NCBI RefSeq assembly: GCF_002858925.1
Contig: NZ_PJRS01000018.1
Coordinates: forward strand, 213,162 to 277,161
Reading direction: 5' to 3'
Length of the DNA stretch: 64,000 nt
Origin: Caulobacter zeae
GTDB lineage: Bacteria > Pseudomonadota > Alphaproteobacteria > Caulobacterales > Caulobacteraceae
Part shown: positions 33,286 through 42,294 of the stretch, in pieces
Layout: every line of letters starts with the position of its first letter
Numbering within the stretch: the stretch's first letter is position 1
Made by a program: the position numbers and the translations under genes
The notes under the pieces: generated by a model
What the model was told of the DNA's origin: nothing
Seen by the model: the letters and a program-made list of their open reading frames with translations, nothing else
Databases searched by the model: none

Positions 33286-35529
33286 ATGAGTTCGGTCCCG
33301 TCAGTTTCGGAATCGGAAGACCGCCCGCGCCGTTTCAGTCGGTCCTGGTGGCGTGAACTCTTGAGATCACGCTACGTCCTGGGCGGCGGCTATGTGCTGG
33401 CTGCCATACTGACGGCCACGGGCGTCGGCCTGGCCTCGTCTCCGCCGACCACGGGCCCCATCGGCCCCGCCAGCACCGCCATCCTGGTGGTCCTCGGCTT
33501 CAACCTCGCCCTGATCCTGTGTGTCGCCGCCATCGTCGGCTGGCGGCTGCTCGACCTTATCGACGCCCGCTCCAGCGACGCCGGGGCGCGACTGCACCTG
33601 CGATTCGTGGGCCTGTTCTCGGTGGCGGCCGTTGCGCCGGCGGTGATCGTGGCGCTGTTCTTCGGCGTGCTGGTCAATCGCGGCGTCGACGGCTGGTTCA
33701 GCAAGCGCGTGACCACCGTCGTCGAGAACTCGGCGACCGTGGCGCGGTCCTACGTCTCCGAACAGACCAGCTACATCAGCCAACACATGGGCCCGATGGC
33801 CGCGACGCTGAACAGCGCCGCGCCGGCCATGGCCGAATCGCCGGTCGCCTTCGGCCACTTCCTGCGCACCCTGGCCGAGGACAACGGCTTCTCGTCGGCC
33901 TACATCCTCGACCGCGACGGCCGGATACTGGCCCGGGCCGAGCTGGCCGACGCCCCGCCGTTCCTGGCCCCGCCGCCGTCGAGCTTCCGCTGGACCGACA
34001 CCGGCGAGATCACCTCGCAGCGCTTCGTGTCGGAGGACCTGTTTCGGGCCCTCTACAAGCTGAAGGGCTTTCCCGACGGCTACCTCTACATCGCCCGGCC
34101 GATCGACAAGGGCATCCTGGCCCACCTGATCGAGTCCGAAGAGTCGCTGATCTCCTATCGCGACGCGGCGGTGAACCGCGCCCGGATCCAGGCGATCTTC
34201 GGCCTCAGCTATGTCGAGACCGCCCTGCTGGTGCTGGTCGCGGCCGTCTGGGTCGGCATCGCCGCCGCCAACTCGATCGCCGCGCCCGTCTCTGGCCTGG
34301 TGCAGGCGGCGGGCCGGGTGTCGGCCGGAGACCTGGACGCACGCGTCGACGCCGAGGCCGGTCCAGAGGAAATCCGCGCCTTGTCCAACGCCTTCAACAT
34401 GATGACGGCGGACCTTCAGACACAGCAGGCGGCGCTCAAGGACGCCAGCCTCGACGCCGAGTCGCGTCGCCAGTTCATCGAGACCGTCCTGTCGGGCGTC
34501 AGCGCCGGGGTCATCAGCCTCGACGGCGCCGGCCGTATCTCGGCCCTTAACCGGCGCGCGGGCGAGCTGCTGGCGCTGGACGAGACCGCCGAGGGCCAGG
34601 ATCTGGTCGAGGCCGCGCCGGAGTTCGGCCAGGTGCTGGAGGAGATCGGCCAGGGCCGCCCCAACGCCGAGGTCGAGATCGATGTGGTGCGGGGCGGCGA
34701 GACCCTGCGCCTGCGCGTCCGGGCCGCCGGTCACGCCGCCGAGGGCCAGGTGCTGACCTTCGACGACGTGACGCGCCTGATGGCGGCCCAGCGCAACGCC
34801 GCCTGGAAGGACGTTGCCCGCCGCATCGCCCACGAGATCAAGAACCCGCTGACGCCGATCCAGCTGTCGGCCGAGCGCATCCGCCGGAAGTACCGCAAGG
34901 ACATCACCGGCGACCTCGAGACCTTCGATCGCTGCACCGACACCATCATCCGCCAGGTCGGCGACATCGGCCGCATGGTCGACGAGTTCTCGGCCTTCGC
35001 CCGCATGCCCGCGCCGCGCTTCGCGCCGGCCGACCTGGCCGAACTTCTGCGTGCGGGCGTGTTCGCCCAGCGCGTGGTCGACGCCGACACCGACGTCGTT
35101 ATCGACGAGCCGGGCGGCGCCGTCTGGGTCAATTGCGATGCGCGCATGGTCGGCCAGGCGCTGACCAACATCCTGAAGAACGCCGGCGAGGCGGTCGGAG
35201 CGCGGCGTCACCTGACGCCCGAACCGCGCGGCCAGATCGGTGCGACCCTGGTCTCCGACGACGAGGCGCTCTGCATCATCGTCGAGGACAACGGCGTCGG
35301 CCTGCCCGCGAAGGATCGCGACCGGCTGGCCGAGCCCTATGTGACCACCCGCGAGAAGGGCACGGGCCTCGGCCTGGCCATCGTCAAGCGGATCATGGAG
35401 GACCACGGCGGCGAGCTGGTCCTCACCGACGCGCACGGCCATGCTGGCGCGCGCGTCGTCCTGAAGTTTCCGGTGTCGGCGCGGCTCGCCGCGGCGCCGA
35501 CTGCCAACGGCGTAGAGGAGATGACATGA
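33286..35529 (+). CDS. ntrY: Membrane histidine kinase NtrY
   Basis: The 747-residue sensor has membrane segments near residues 28-48, 65-85 and 110-130. A periplasmic sensor region follows (about 135-300), another membrane segment near 310-335, a HAMP domain (NSIAAPVSGLVQAAGRVSAGD) and a PAS domain (VLSGVSAGVISLDGAGRISALN). The kinase core carries [23 protein letters not shown] with the His, and the ATPase motifs ILKNAGEAV, VEDNGVGLP and REKGTGLGLAIV. It pairs with NtrX, whose ATG overlaps its stop. The start codon follows a perfect palindrome described separately. Confidence 0.95.
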   Translation: MSSVPSVSESEDRPRRFSRSWWRELLRSRYVLGGGYVLAAILTATGVGLASSPPTTGPIGPASTAILVVLGFNLALILCVAAIVGWRLLDLIDARSSDAGARLHLRFVGLFSVAAVAPAVIVALFFGVLVNRGVDGWFSKRVTTVVENSATVARSYVSEQTSYISQHMGPMAATLNSAAPAMAESPVAFGHFLRTLAEDNGFSSAYILDRDGRILARAELADAPPFLAPPPSSFRWTDTGEITSQRFVSEDLFRALYKLKGFPDGYLYIARPIDKGILAHLIESEESLISYRDAAVNRARIQAIFGLSYVETALLVLVAAVWVGIAAANSIAAPVSGLVQAAGRVSAGDLDARVDAEAGPEEIRALSNAFNMMTADLQTQQAALKDASLDAESRRQFIETVLSGVSAGVISLDGAGRISALNRRAGELLALDETAEGQDLVEAAPEFGQVLEEIGQGRPNAEVEIDVVRGGETLRLRVRAAGHAAEGQVLTFDDVTRLMAAQRNAAWKDVARRIAHEIKNPLTPIQLSAERIRRKYRKDITGDLETFDRCTDTIIRQVGDIGRMVDEFSAFARMPAPRFAPADLAELLRAGVFAQRVVDADTDVVIDEPGGAVWVNCDARMVGQALTNILKNAGEAVGARRHLTPEPRGQIGATLVSDDEALCIIVEDNGVGLPAKDRDRLAEPYVTTREKGTGLGLAIVKRIMEDHGGELVLTDAHGHAGARVVLKFPVSARLAAAPTANGVEEMT

Positions 35530-36914
35530 GCGCCGACGTGCTGGTGGTCGACGACGAGGTCGACATCCGCGATCTGGTGGCGGGCATCCTGGAGGACGAA
35601 GGCTACGCCGTGCGTACGGCCGCCGACGCCGACCAGGCCCTGGCCGCTTTGCGCGCCCGCAAGCCCGCCCTGCTGGTCCTCGATATCTGGATGCAGGGCG
35701 GGGGCATGGACGGGCTGGAGCTGCTCGACATGGTCAAGACGCTCGACGCCGACCTGCCGGTGATCATGATCTCGGGCCACGGCAACATCGAGACGGCCGT
35801 CAGCGCCATCAAGCGCGGCGCCTACGAGTTCCTGGAGAAGCCGTTCAAGTCCGACCGGCTGCTGCTGGTGGTCGAGCGCGCGCTTGAGGCGGCCAACCTC
35901 AAGCGCGAGAACCGCCGCCTGCGGGCCCAGAGCTTCGCCTCCGACGGCCTGATGGGCAAGTCGCAGGCCGCCCAGGCCCTGCGCCAGATGATCGCCAAGG
36001 TGGCTCCGGCCAACAGCCGCGTGCTGGTCGCGGGTCCGCCCGGCTCGGGCAAGGAACTGGTCGCGCGCCTGATCCACAGCGCCAGCGCCCGCACCCGCGC
36101 CGAGTTCGTGGCCGTCAGCTCGGCCGGCATGGCCCCCGAGCGCCTCGATGTCGAGCTGTTCGGCGAGGAAGGCGAGGGCGGTCGCCCGCGCAAGATCGGC
36201 GTGTTCGAGCGCGCACACGGCGGCACCCTCTATCTCGACGAAGTGGCCGACATGCCGCGCGAGACCCAGAGCCGCATCCTGCGGGTGCTGGTCGAGCAAC
36301 GCTTCCGCCGCGTGGGCGGGGACAGCGACGTGCAGGTCGACGTACGGGTGATCTCGTCCACGTCGCGCGACCTGCGCGAGGAGATCGCCGCCGGACGCTT
36401 CCGCGAGGACCTGTTCCATCGCCTCAACGTGGTGCCCGTGCGCGTGCCCGGCCTGGCCGAGCGGCGCGAGGATATCCCGGAACTGATCAGCTACTTCATT
36501 GAGCGGATCAGCGAGGCCACCGGCATGCAGCGCCGTCGCCTGGGCGAGGACGCCCTGGCGACGCTTCAGGTCCAGGCCTGGCCGGGCAACGTCCGCCAAC
36601 TGCGCAACAACGTCGAGCGGATGCTGATCCTCGCCGCCGGCGAGCCCGGCGACCTGATCACCGCCGAGATGCTGAACGCCTCCGAGCAGCCCGCCAGCGG
36701 CGGCTCGGGCGCGATCGGCGCCGAGCGGATCATCGCACTGCCGCTGCGCGAGGCCCGCGAACTGTTCGAGCGCGAGTATCTCAACGCCCAGATCCTGCGG
36801 TTCGGCGGCAATATCTCGCGCACGGCCAACTTCATCGGCATGGAGCGCTCGGCCCTGCACCGCAAGCTGAAGTCCCTGGGCGTGGCCGGCGGCCGCGGCG
36901 AGGAAGAAGAGTAA
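35526..36914 (+). CDS. ntrX: Response regulator NtrX, GAFTGA loop missing
   Basis: The 462-residue protein has a receiver domain (phospho-acceptor Asp in LLVLDIWMQGGGMDG near residue 53), a AAA+ domain with Walker A GPPGSGKE and Walker B GGTLYLDEVADMP, and a Fis-type HTH (NISRTANFIGMERSALHRKL). The segment after ELFG reads EEGEGGRPRKIGVFERAHGG, so the GAFTGA sigma-54 loop is absent, as known for alphaproteobacterial NtrX. It is coupled to ntrY by an ATGA overlap, and the aminotransferase gene begins eight bases after its stop. Confidence 0.95.
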   Translation: MSADVLVVDDEVDIRDLVAGILEDEGYAVRTAADADQALAALRARKPALLVLDIWMQGGGMDGLELLDMVKTLDADLPVIMISGHGNIETAVSAIKRGAYEFLEKPFKSDRLLLVVERALEAANLKRENRRLRAQSFASDGLMGKSQAAQALRQMIAKVAPANSRVLVAGPPGSGKELVARLIHSASARTRAEFVAVSSAGMAPERLDVELFGEEGEGGRPRKIGVFERAHGGTLYLDEVADMPRETQSRILRVLVEQRFRRVGGDSDVQVDVRVISSTSRDLREEIAAGRFREDLFHRLNVVPVRVPGLAERREDIPELISYFIERISEATGMQRRRLGEDALATLQVQAWPGNVRQLRNNVERMLILAAGEPGDLITAEMLNASEQPASGGSGAIGAERIIALPLREARELFEREYLNAQILRFGGNISRTANFIGMERSALHRKLKSLGVAGGRGEEEE

Positions 36915-36922
36915 GGACCCCG

Positions 36923-37786
36923 ATGTCGCGTTTCGCTTACGTCAACGGCCGCTTCGTGCGTCACGGTCAGGCCGCCGTGCACATCGAGGACCGCGGCTAC
37001 CAACTGGCCGACGGGGTCTACGAGGTTTGGGCCGTGTTCGACGGCAAGCTGGCCGACGCGCAAGGTCACTTCGCCCGTCTGTGGCGAAGCCTGGACGAAC
37101 TGCGCATCGCCCACCCGATGAGCGAGGCGGCCCTGACCGTCGTGCTGCGTGAAGCCATCCGTCGCAACCACGTGCGCGAAGGCCTCGTCTATTTGCAGGT
37201 CAGCCGGGGCGTGGCCAAGCGCGACCACGCCTTCCCCAATCCGGCCGTGCCGCCGGCGGTCGTCATCACCGCGCGCTCGGTTGATCGCGCCGCCATCGAG
37301 GCCAAGGCGGCCAAGGGCTCGGCCGTGATCACCGTGCCGGAGAACCGCTGGGGCCGCTGCGACATCAAGACCATCGGCCTGCTGCCCAACGCGCTGGCCA
37401 AGCAGGCCGCCCGCGAGCGCGGCGCCATCGAGGCCTGGTTCGTCGACGACCTGGGCCTGGTGACCGAAGGCGCCTCGTCCAACGCCTGGATCGTCGACGC
37501 CGAGGGCCGCCTGCGCACCCGCGACACCCAGGCCAACATCCTGCGCGGCGTCACCCGCCTGACGCTGCTGGACGTGATCGCCGAGGCCGGCCTGCCGGTC
37601 GCCGAGCAGCCATTCACGGTCGAAGAAGCCAAGAGCGCCAAGGAAGCCTTCATCACCGGCGCCGGCAGCCTGGTGACCCCGATCACCAGCATCGACGGCG
37701 TCAAGATCGGCGATGGCGTCGTGGGACCGGTGGCGAGCCGCCTGCGGGCTCTCTATATCGAGCGGGCGCGCGCGGGAGCGATCTAG
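36923..37786 (+). CDS. D-amino-acid aminotransferase (fold-type IV PLP enzyme)
   Basis: The 287-residue protein is a class IV aminotransferase. It has the D-alanine-transaminase opening [32 protein letters not shown], the PLP Lys in [20 protein letters not shown] (about residue 147) and the cofactor-binding [10 protein letters not shown]. The pattern fits D-amino-acid (Dat-type) rather than branched-chain aminotransferase, but substrate choice in this fold cannot be read with certainty. It may supply D-Ala or D-Glu for peptidoglycan. It follows ntrX by eight bases and probably shares its transcript. Confidence 0.85.
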   Translation: MSRFAYVNGRFVRHGQAAVHIEDRGYQLADGVYEVWAVFDGKLADAQGHFARLWRSLDELRIAHPMSEAALTVVLREAIRRNHVREGLVYLQVSRGVAKRDHAFPNPAVPPAVVITARSVDRAAIEAKAAKGSAVITVPENRWGRCDIKTIGLLPNALAKQAARERGAIEAWFVDDLGLVTEGASSNAWIVDAEGRLRTRDTQANILRGVTRLTLLDVIAEAGLPVAEQPFTVEEAKSAKEAFITGAGSLVTPITSIDGVKIGDGVVGPVASRLRALYIERARAGAI

Positions 37787-37914
37787 GATCGCTCGCCGCT
37801 GCGCGTGCATTTTCTCGCCGGAAAGTCATATCAAACGGCGAAAAATGCTCTAGCATGAGCTTGTTTGTGTGGAGGGCGTTCTGCCTTCCGATTTCAACGA
37901 GAGGGGAATCCCCA

Positions 37915-38163
37915 ATGTCCGCCGACAAGAAACAGAATCTTCAGGACACCTTCCTGAACAGCGTGCGCAAGTCCAAGACGCCGCTCACTATCTTCCTGGT
38001 CAACGGCGTCAAGCTGCAGGGCGTGGTCAGCTGGTTCGACAACTTCTGCGTTCTGCTGCGCCGCGACGGCCAGTCTCAACTGGTCTACAAGCACGCCATC
38101 TCGACGATCATGCCGGCTCAGCCCGTTCAGCTGTACGAGCCGAGCGCCGATCAAGACGACTAA
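37915..38163 (+). CDS. hfq: RNA chaperone Hfq
   Basis: Hfq is a hexameric RNA-binding protein that helps small RNAs pair with mRNAs. The 82-residue protein has the Sm1 segment [20 protein letters not shown] and the Sm2 YKHAIST with the uridine-binding His. The core distal face [20 protein letters not shown] is also clear. The C-terminal tail is short (about 14 residues), as in other alphaproteobacteria. ATG 37915 starts the conserved protein; a longer open reading to 37855 is not supported. hflX follows by 13 bases. Confidence 0.97.
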   Translation: MSADKKQNLQDTFLNSVRKSKTPLTIFLVNGVKLQGVVSWFDNFCVLLRRDGQSQLVYKHAISTIMPAQPVQLYEPSADQDD

Positions 38164-38176
38164 GTCCAAGGCTCTT

Positions 38177-39529
38177 TTGTCAAAATCTACTTCTAAGTCC
38201 CCCGATGGACTTATCGATCACGCCGACCCGATCCTTCGGGCCTTCGTGATCCATCCGGTGCGGCCTGCTCGCGGGCAGGCCGCTCTGGAGGCGCGCGATC
38301 CCAAGGCGCGCCTCGAAGAGGCCGTCGGCCTCGCCATCGCCCTTGATCTCGACGTCGTCGAAACGGCCATAGCGCCGCTGCGCGCCGTCACGCCCGCGAC
38401 CCTGTTCGGCAGCGGCAAGATCCAGGAGTTCAAGGTCATCTGCGAGGTCGAGGAAATCGACGTCGCCGTGTTCGACGACCAGCTCACCCCCGTCCAGCAG
38501 CGCAATCTCGAGCGCGGCCTGGGCGTCAAGGTGGTCGACCGCACCGGCCTGATCCTCGAGATCTTCGCCCGCCGCGCCCGCACCCGCGAAGGCAAGCTGC
38601 AGGTCGAGCTGGCCAGGCTCGACTACGAGCGCTCGCGCCTCGTGCGCACCTGGACCCACCTTGAGCGCCAGCGGGGCGGCACCGGCTCGACCGGCGGCCC
38701 CGGTGAAACCCAGATCGAGCTCGACCGGCGCCTGATCGCCGGCACGATCGGCAAGCTCAAGCGCGAACTGGAGGAAGTGCGGCGCACCCGCACCCTGCAC
38801 CGCAGCGCCCGCAAGAAGGTCCCGTACCCGACGGTGGCGCTGGTGGGCTACACCAACGCCGGCAAGTCGACGCTGTTCAACCGCCTGACCAACGCCGAGG
38901 TCGTAGCCCAGGACATGCTGTTCGCCACGCTCGACCCGACGCTGCGGACGGTGAAGCTGCCTGACGGCCGCCCGGCCATCCTGTCCGACACTGTGGGCTT
39001 CATCTCCGACCTGCCCCACGAGCTGGTCGAGGCCTTCCGCGCCACCCTCGAGGAGGTGCAGGAGGCCGATGTGGTGCTGCACGTCCGTGACGTGGCCAAT
39101 CCCGACACCGACGCCCAGGCGCGCGACGTCCAGGCGGTGCTGTCGGAGCTGAAGGTCACCGCCGACGACGGCAAGACCGTGGTCGAGGTCTGGAACAAGA
39201 TCGACCTGGTCGAGGGCGAGGAGCGCGAGATCCTCGAAGGCCGCGCCAAGCGGTCCGACGCCTCGCCGGTCTCCGCCGTGACCGGCGAGGGCTGCGCCGA
39301 ACTGCTCAAGCGGGTCGGCGGCCTGATCGACGACACTCCGCCGATGGCCCTGCGCCTTGGCCCCGCCGACGGCGAGGCTCTGGCCTGGATCTATCGCAAC
39401 GGCCGCGTCGTCGAGCGCGAGGACATGGAGGACGGCGAGGTTCGCCTCGTCGCCCGCATGGATCCGCAGGCCCTGGGCCGTTTCGAGCGTCAGTTTCCCA
39501 CTGTCTGGGTGATGCCGATCGGCGAATGA
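38177..39529 (+). CDS. hflX: Ribosome-associated GTPase HflX
   Basis: HflX splits stalled or stressed ribosomes. The 450-residue protein has the N-terminal glycine-rich domain (TPATLFGSGKIQEF, GTGSTGGPGETQIELDRR). The GTPase domain has G1 GYTNAGKSTLFN, G3 DTVGFISDLP and G4 NKID. The likely start is TTG 38177, giving an N-terminus typical for this group, although no ATG is available nearby to test it. The hfq-hflX order is conserved widely and supports the call. A terminator hairpin follows immediately. Confidence 0.96.
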   Translation: MSKSTSKSPDGLIDHADPILRAFVIHPVRPARGQAALEARDPKARLEEAVGLAIALDLDVVETAIAPLRAVTPATLFGSGKIQEFKVICEVEEIDVAVFDDQLTPVQQRNLERGLGVKVVDRTGLILEIFARRARTREGKLQVELARLDYERSRLVRTWTHLERQRGGTGSTGGPGETQIELDRRLIAGTIGKLKRELEEVRRTRTLHRSARKKVPYPTVALVGYTNAGKSTLFNRLTNAEVVAQDMLFATLDPTLRTVKLPDGRPAILSDTVGFISDLPHELVEAFRATLEEVQEADVVLHVRDVANPDTDAQARDVQAVLSELKVTADDGKTVVEVWNKIDLVEGEEREILEGRAKRSDASPVSAVTGEGCAELLKRVGGLIDDTPPMALRLGPADGEALAWIYRNGRVVEREDMEDGEVRLVARMDPQALGRFERQFPTVWVMPIGE

Positions 39530-39534
39530 GCTGT

Positions 39535-39558
39535 CCCTCTCCCTCTGTGGGAGAGGGG
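39535..39558. terminator. Bidirectional terminator between hflX and the NADH dehydrogenase gene
   Basis: CCCTCTCCC pairs with GGGAGAGGG around TCTGT. It sits exactly between the two converging stops and resembles the CCCTCTCCC-type palindromes at 21886. The T tract is weak in both directions. Confidence 0.6.
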
Positions 39559-40839
39559 CTAATGCAGCTTCAACCGCCCCGCCACCCGCTGCTGCAGCAG
39601 TCGGGCCAACGCCAAGGTGATGGTCTTGCCGACGCCGAGGATGGCCTTGTGGTGGGCCAGGTGCAGCGAGACGTAGAACCACTTGGCCACCAAGCCTTCG
39701 ATGAAGAAGTTGGGACCGCCGAGGCCGCCCATCAACGCGCCGACGCCCTTGTTCTCGCCCAGCGACACTAGAGAGCCGAAGTCCTTGTAGACATAGGGCT
39801 CCTCCACCCGCGCCTGGCGCAGGCGGGCCAGCAGCACCTTGGCCAGGTAGCTGGCCTGCTGGTGGGCGGCCTGGGCGCGGGCGGGAACCAGCTTGCCGTC
39901 CTTCCACGGGCAGGCGGCGCAGTCGCCCAGGGCCCAGATGCCCGGCGCCGAGGTTTCCAGGTGGTCGTCGACCACGAACTGGTTGAGACGATTGGTCTCC
40001 AGGCCCAGCTCGACATTGCTGTCGGCCGCCTTCACGCCCGCGGCCCAGACGATCAGGTCGGCGGGAACGTCGCCGACGCTGGTCTCCAGCCGCTCGGGGT
40101 GCACGGCGATGACCTTGGCGCCGGTGCGCACGCGCACGCCCTTGCGCTCCAGGGCCACGGTCGCCTGTGCCGAGGTCTTTTCGGGCAGCCCGCCGAGGAT
40201 GCGCGGAGCGGCCTCGACGATGGTGATGTCGAGACGAAAGCGCTGCTCGACGCCCAGGCTTTCCAGGAGTTCGCGATGGGCCTCCAGCAGTTCGGCCGAC
40301 AGCTCCACGCCCGTGGCCCCGCCGCCGACGATGGCCACGCCCATGGTGCGCTCGGGCGCGAACGAGGCCTTCATGAAGGCGGCCAGCAGGCGGGTGTGGA
40401 AGGCCTCGGCGTCCTCCGTGCGCTCCAGCAGGTGGGCGGTCTCGGCGCCCGGCGTGCCGAACAGGTTTGAGCCGCTGCCGAGGGCGATCACGCCCCAGGT
40501 GAAGGTGATCGAGCGCTCGGGCACGAGCACCGCGCCGTCCTTGGTGGTGATGGCCTTCAGCGTCAGCCGCTTGGCGACGGGATCCAGGCCCGACAGTTCG
40601 CCCAGGTGAAAGCTGAAGTGATTGGCGCGACCAAGGATCGGGTAGGAGAGGCCCTCCTGGTGAACGTCGAGCGTGCCGGCGGCCACTTCGTGCAGGCTGG
40701 GCTTCCAGATGTGGAAGCCGGACCGGTCGATCAGCAGGATCCGCTCCTTGCCGGCGCGACGGCCGAGCTTGCGGCCCAGTTGCGCGGCGAGTTCCAGTCC
40801 GCCCGCGCCGCCGCCGACGATCACGATGTCGTAGTGCAT
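39559..40839 (-). CDS. Type II NADH dehydrogenase (NDH-2-like FAD-dependent oxidoreductase)
   Basis: The 426-residue flavoprotein passes electrons from NADH to quinone without pumping protons. It has two dinucleotide-binding folds, VGGGAGGLELAAQLGRKLG at the N-terminus (FAD) and VAIVGGGATGVELSAELLEA near residue 170 (NADH). It also has WALGDCAACP near residue 300 and a C-terminal amphipathic region (AHHKAILGVGKTI) that anchors such enzymes to the membrane. It is divergent or convergent to its neighbours and appears monocistronic. Confidence 0.92.
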   Translation of the reverse strand: MHYDIVIVGGGAGGLELAAQLGRKLGRRAGKERILLIDRSGFHIWKPSLHEVAAGTLDVHQEGLSYPILGRANHFSFHLGELSGLDPVAKRLTLKAITTKDGAVLVPERSITFTWGVIALGSGSNLFGTPGAETAHLLERTEDAEAFHTRLLAAFMKASFAPERTMGVAIVGGGATGVELSAELLEAHRELLESLGVEQRFRLDITIVEAAPRILGGLPEKTSAQATVALERKGVRVRTGAKVIAVHPERLETSVGDVPADLIVWAAGVKAADSNVELGLETNRLNQFVVDDHLETSAPGIWALGDCAACPWKDGKLVPARAQAAHQQASYLAKVLLARLRQARVEEPYVYKDFGSLVSLGENKGVGALMGGLGGPNFFIEGLVAKWFYVSLHLAHHKAILGVGKTITLALARLLQQRVAGRLKLH

Positions 40840-40930
40840 GGCCGGCGATCTCCGCTGATAGCGATACCTGCGGTCTTAGAACTTTGCGGCGAGGCTGTCT
40901 CGCAGTCGCGAAGGATAGGCTCCGCCCGGA

Positions 40931-40966
40931 AAACAAAAAGCCCGCCCTCGTCGCCGAGAGCGGGCT
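40931..40966 (-). terminator. Terminator of the hydrolase gene (minus strand)
   Basis: On the minus strand AGCCCGC-N-CTC pairs with GAG-N-GCGGGCT (10 of 11 bases) and is followed by TTTTTGTTTT. It lies just after the stop of the hydrolase gene at 40993. Confidence 0.75.
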
Positions 40967-40992
40967 CTTCGGAGCCGGGAGGGCGCCGCCCC

Positions 40993-41646
40993 CTACGGGA
41001 TCGGGTTGGCTTCCAGGCGCTTGTCGATGTAGCCGCCGACCGTCTGCTCCACGAAGGGCAGGTGCTCGGCCCAGAAGTGGGTGGCCTTGTCGATGACTTC
41101 GTAGTCGATGACGATGCCTTTCTGGGTGCGCAGCTTGGAGACCACGCGCTCGACCTCTACGGGCGGCACGACGGTGTCGGCGCCGCCGGTCAGGATCAGG
41201 CCCGAGGCCGGGCAGGGGGCCAGGAAGCTGAAGTCGTACATGTTGGTCGGCGGCGACACCGAGATGAAGCCGTCCGTCTCGGGGCGACGCATCAGCAGTT
41301 GCATGCCGATATAGGCGCCGAAGCTGTAGCCGGCGACCCAGGTCTGGGCGGCGGCCGGGTTGTTGGCCTGCAACCAGTCCAGGGCCGTGGCCGCGTCGGC
41401 CAGTTCACCGATGCCGCTGTCGAACTCGCCCTGGCTGCGGCCGACGCCGCGGAAGTTGAAGCGCAGGGTCGCGAAACCGCGCTTCATGAACAGGTGGTAC
41501 AGCTGCACCGACACCGGGTGATTCATGTGGCCGCCGGCCTTGGGGTGCGGGTGCAGGATCAGCGCGATGGGCGCATTGTCGGTCTTGCCCGGCGAATAGC
41601 GACCTTCGATACGGCCCGCGGCGCCAGTCAAAATAACGTCAGGCAT
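40993..41646 (-). CDS. Small alpha/beta hydrolase (dienelactone-hydrolase-like)
   Basis: The 217-residue protein has the fold opening ALILHPHPKAGGHMNHPV, strand and loop RFNFRGVGRSQGEFD, nucleophile motif VAGYSFGAYIG near residue 112, acid Asp in LTGGADTVVPP and late His in DKATHFWAEH. All three catalytic residues are present. It matches a widespread family of small hydrolases whose natural substrate is unknown. It is divergent from the iscR operon, with about 195 bases between the two starts. Confidence 0.88.
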   Translation of the reverse strand: MPDVILTGAAGRIEGRYSPGKTDNAPIALILHPHPKAGGHMNHPVSVQLYHLFMKRGFATLRFNFRGVGRSQGEFDSGIGELADAATALDWLQANNPAAAQTWVAGYSFGAYIGMQLLMRRPETDGFISVSPPTNMYDFSFLAPCPASGLILTGGADTVVPPVEVERVVSKLRTQKGIVIDYEVIDKATHFWAEHLPFVEQTVGGYIDKRLEANPIP

Positions 41647-41713
41647 TCAGATCCCCGTCACGAGTTGGGGCGTCGGGGGCCGCACCATTCGCCGCGAAGG
41701 GCGCATGGAATAC

Positions 41714-41742
41714 TTGACCGCCGCGCTTGGTCTTCTTACATC
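41714..41742 (+). promoter_or_regulatory. Candidate sigma-70-type promoter of the iscR-suf operon
   Basis: TTGACC (41714) and TACATC (41737) lie 17 bases apart upstream of iscR. The -35 is close to consensus, the -10 is weaker. IscR and Fur-type sites would be expected here but none could be named confidently from inspection. Confidence 0.35.
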
Positions 41743-41841
41743 CGCATCGCGCGAAGCGCCCTTGCCGGGCGCGGCGCGAAGTCGCGGCTTGTAGCATACG
41801 CAAAGGCCGTTGCGCGGGGAATCTGCAAGGGAGAGCGCGCG

Positions 41842-42294
41842 ATGCGCCTGAGCACGAAGGGACGTTACGCCGTGATGGCCATGACCGACCTCGCCCGTAA
41901 GCAGGACGAGGCGGAAGGTCGCGCGGTGGCGCTGGCCGAGATCGCCGCCCGCCAGCAGATCTCGCTTTCCTATCTCGAACAGCTTTTCGCCCGCCTGCGC
42001 CGCAAGGGCCTGGTGGTCAGCGCCCGCGGCCCGGGCGGCGGCTACCGGCTGGCGGCCGAAGCCCGCGCCACCCGCATCTCCGACATCGTCATGGCCGTGG
42101 ACGAGCCGTTGCGCGCAACGCGCTGCGGTGTCGGCAAGAACGGCCACAAGGGCTGCATGGCCGGCGGCGCCAAGTGCCTGACCCACGACCTCTGGGAGGA
42201 AATGGGCCGGCAGATCCATTCGTACCTGGCCTCGGTGACCATCGCCGACGTGCTGGAAGGGCGCCTGCGGCCGGAGGCGAAGGTCGCGGCGTGA
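41842..42294 (+). CDS. iscR: Rrf2-family Fe-S-responsive regulator IscR
   Basis: The 150-residue protein has an N-terminal winged helix (MRLSTKGRYAVMAMTDLA, the ISLSYLEQLFARLRRKGLV recognition region) and three Cys in CGVGKNGHKGC and AKCLTHDLW near residues 94-111. These ligate a [2Fe-2S] cluster together with the nearby His. In E. coli the Cys spacing is 5 and 5; here it is 9 and 6, as in other alphaproteobacteria. It probably represses this operon when clusters are plentiful. The stop overlaps the GTG of the next gene. Confidence 0.93.
   Translation: MRLSTKGRYAVMAMTDLARKQDEAEGRAVALAEIAARQQISLSYLEQLFARLRRKGLVVSARGPGGGYRLAAEARATRISDIVMAVDEPLRATRCGVGKNGHKGCMAGGAKCLTHDLWEEMGRQIHSYLASVTIADVLEGRLRPEAKVAA

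Noticed and set aside
40606..41841. Extension of the iscR frame far upstream
   Set aside because: The IscR family starts with MRLSTKGRYA at 41842; the upstream reading is antisense to the hydrolase and NADH dehydrogenase genes.
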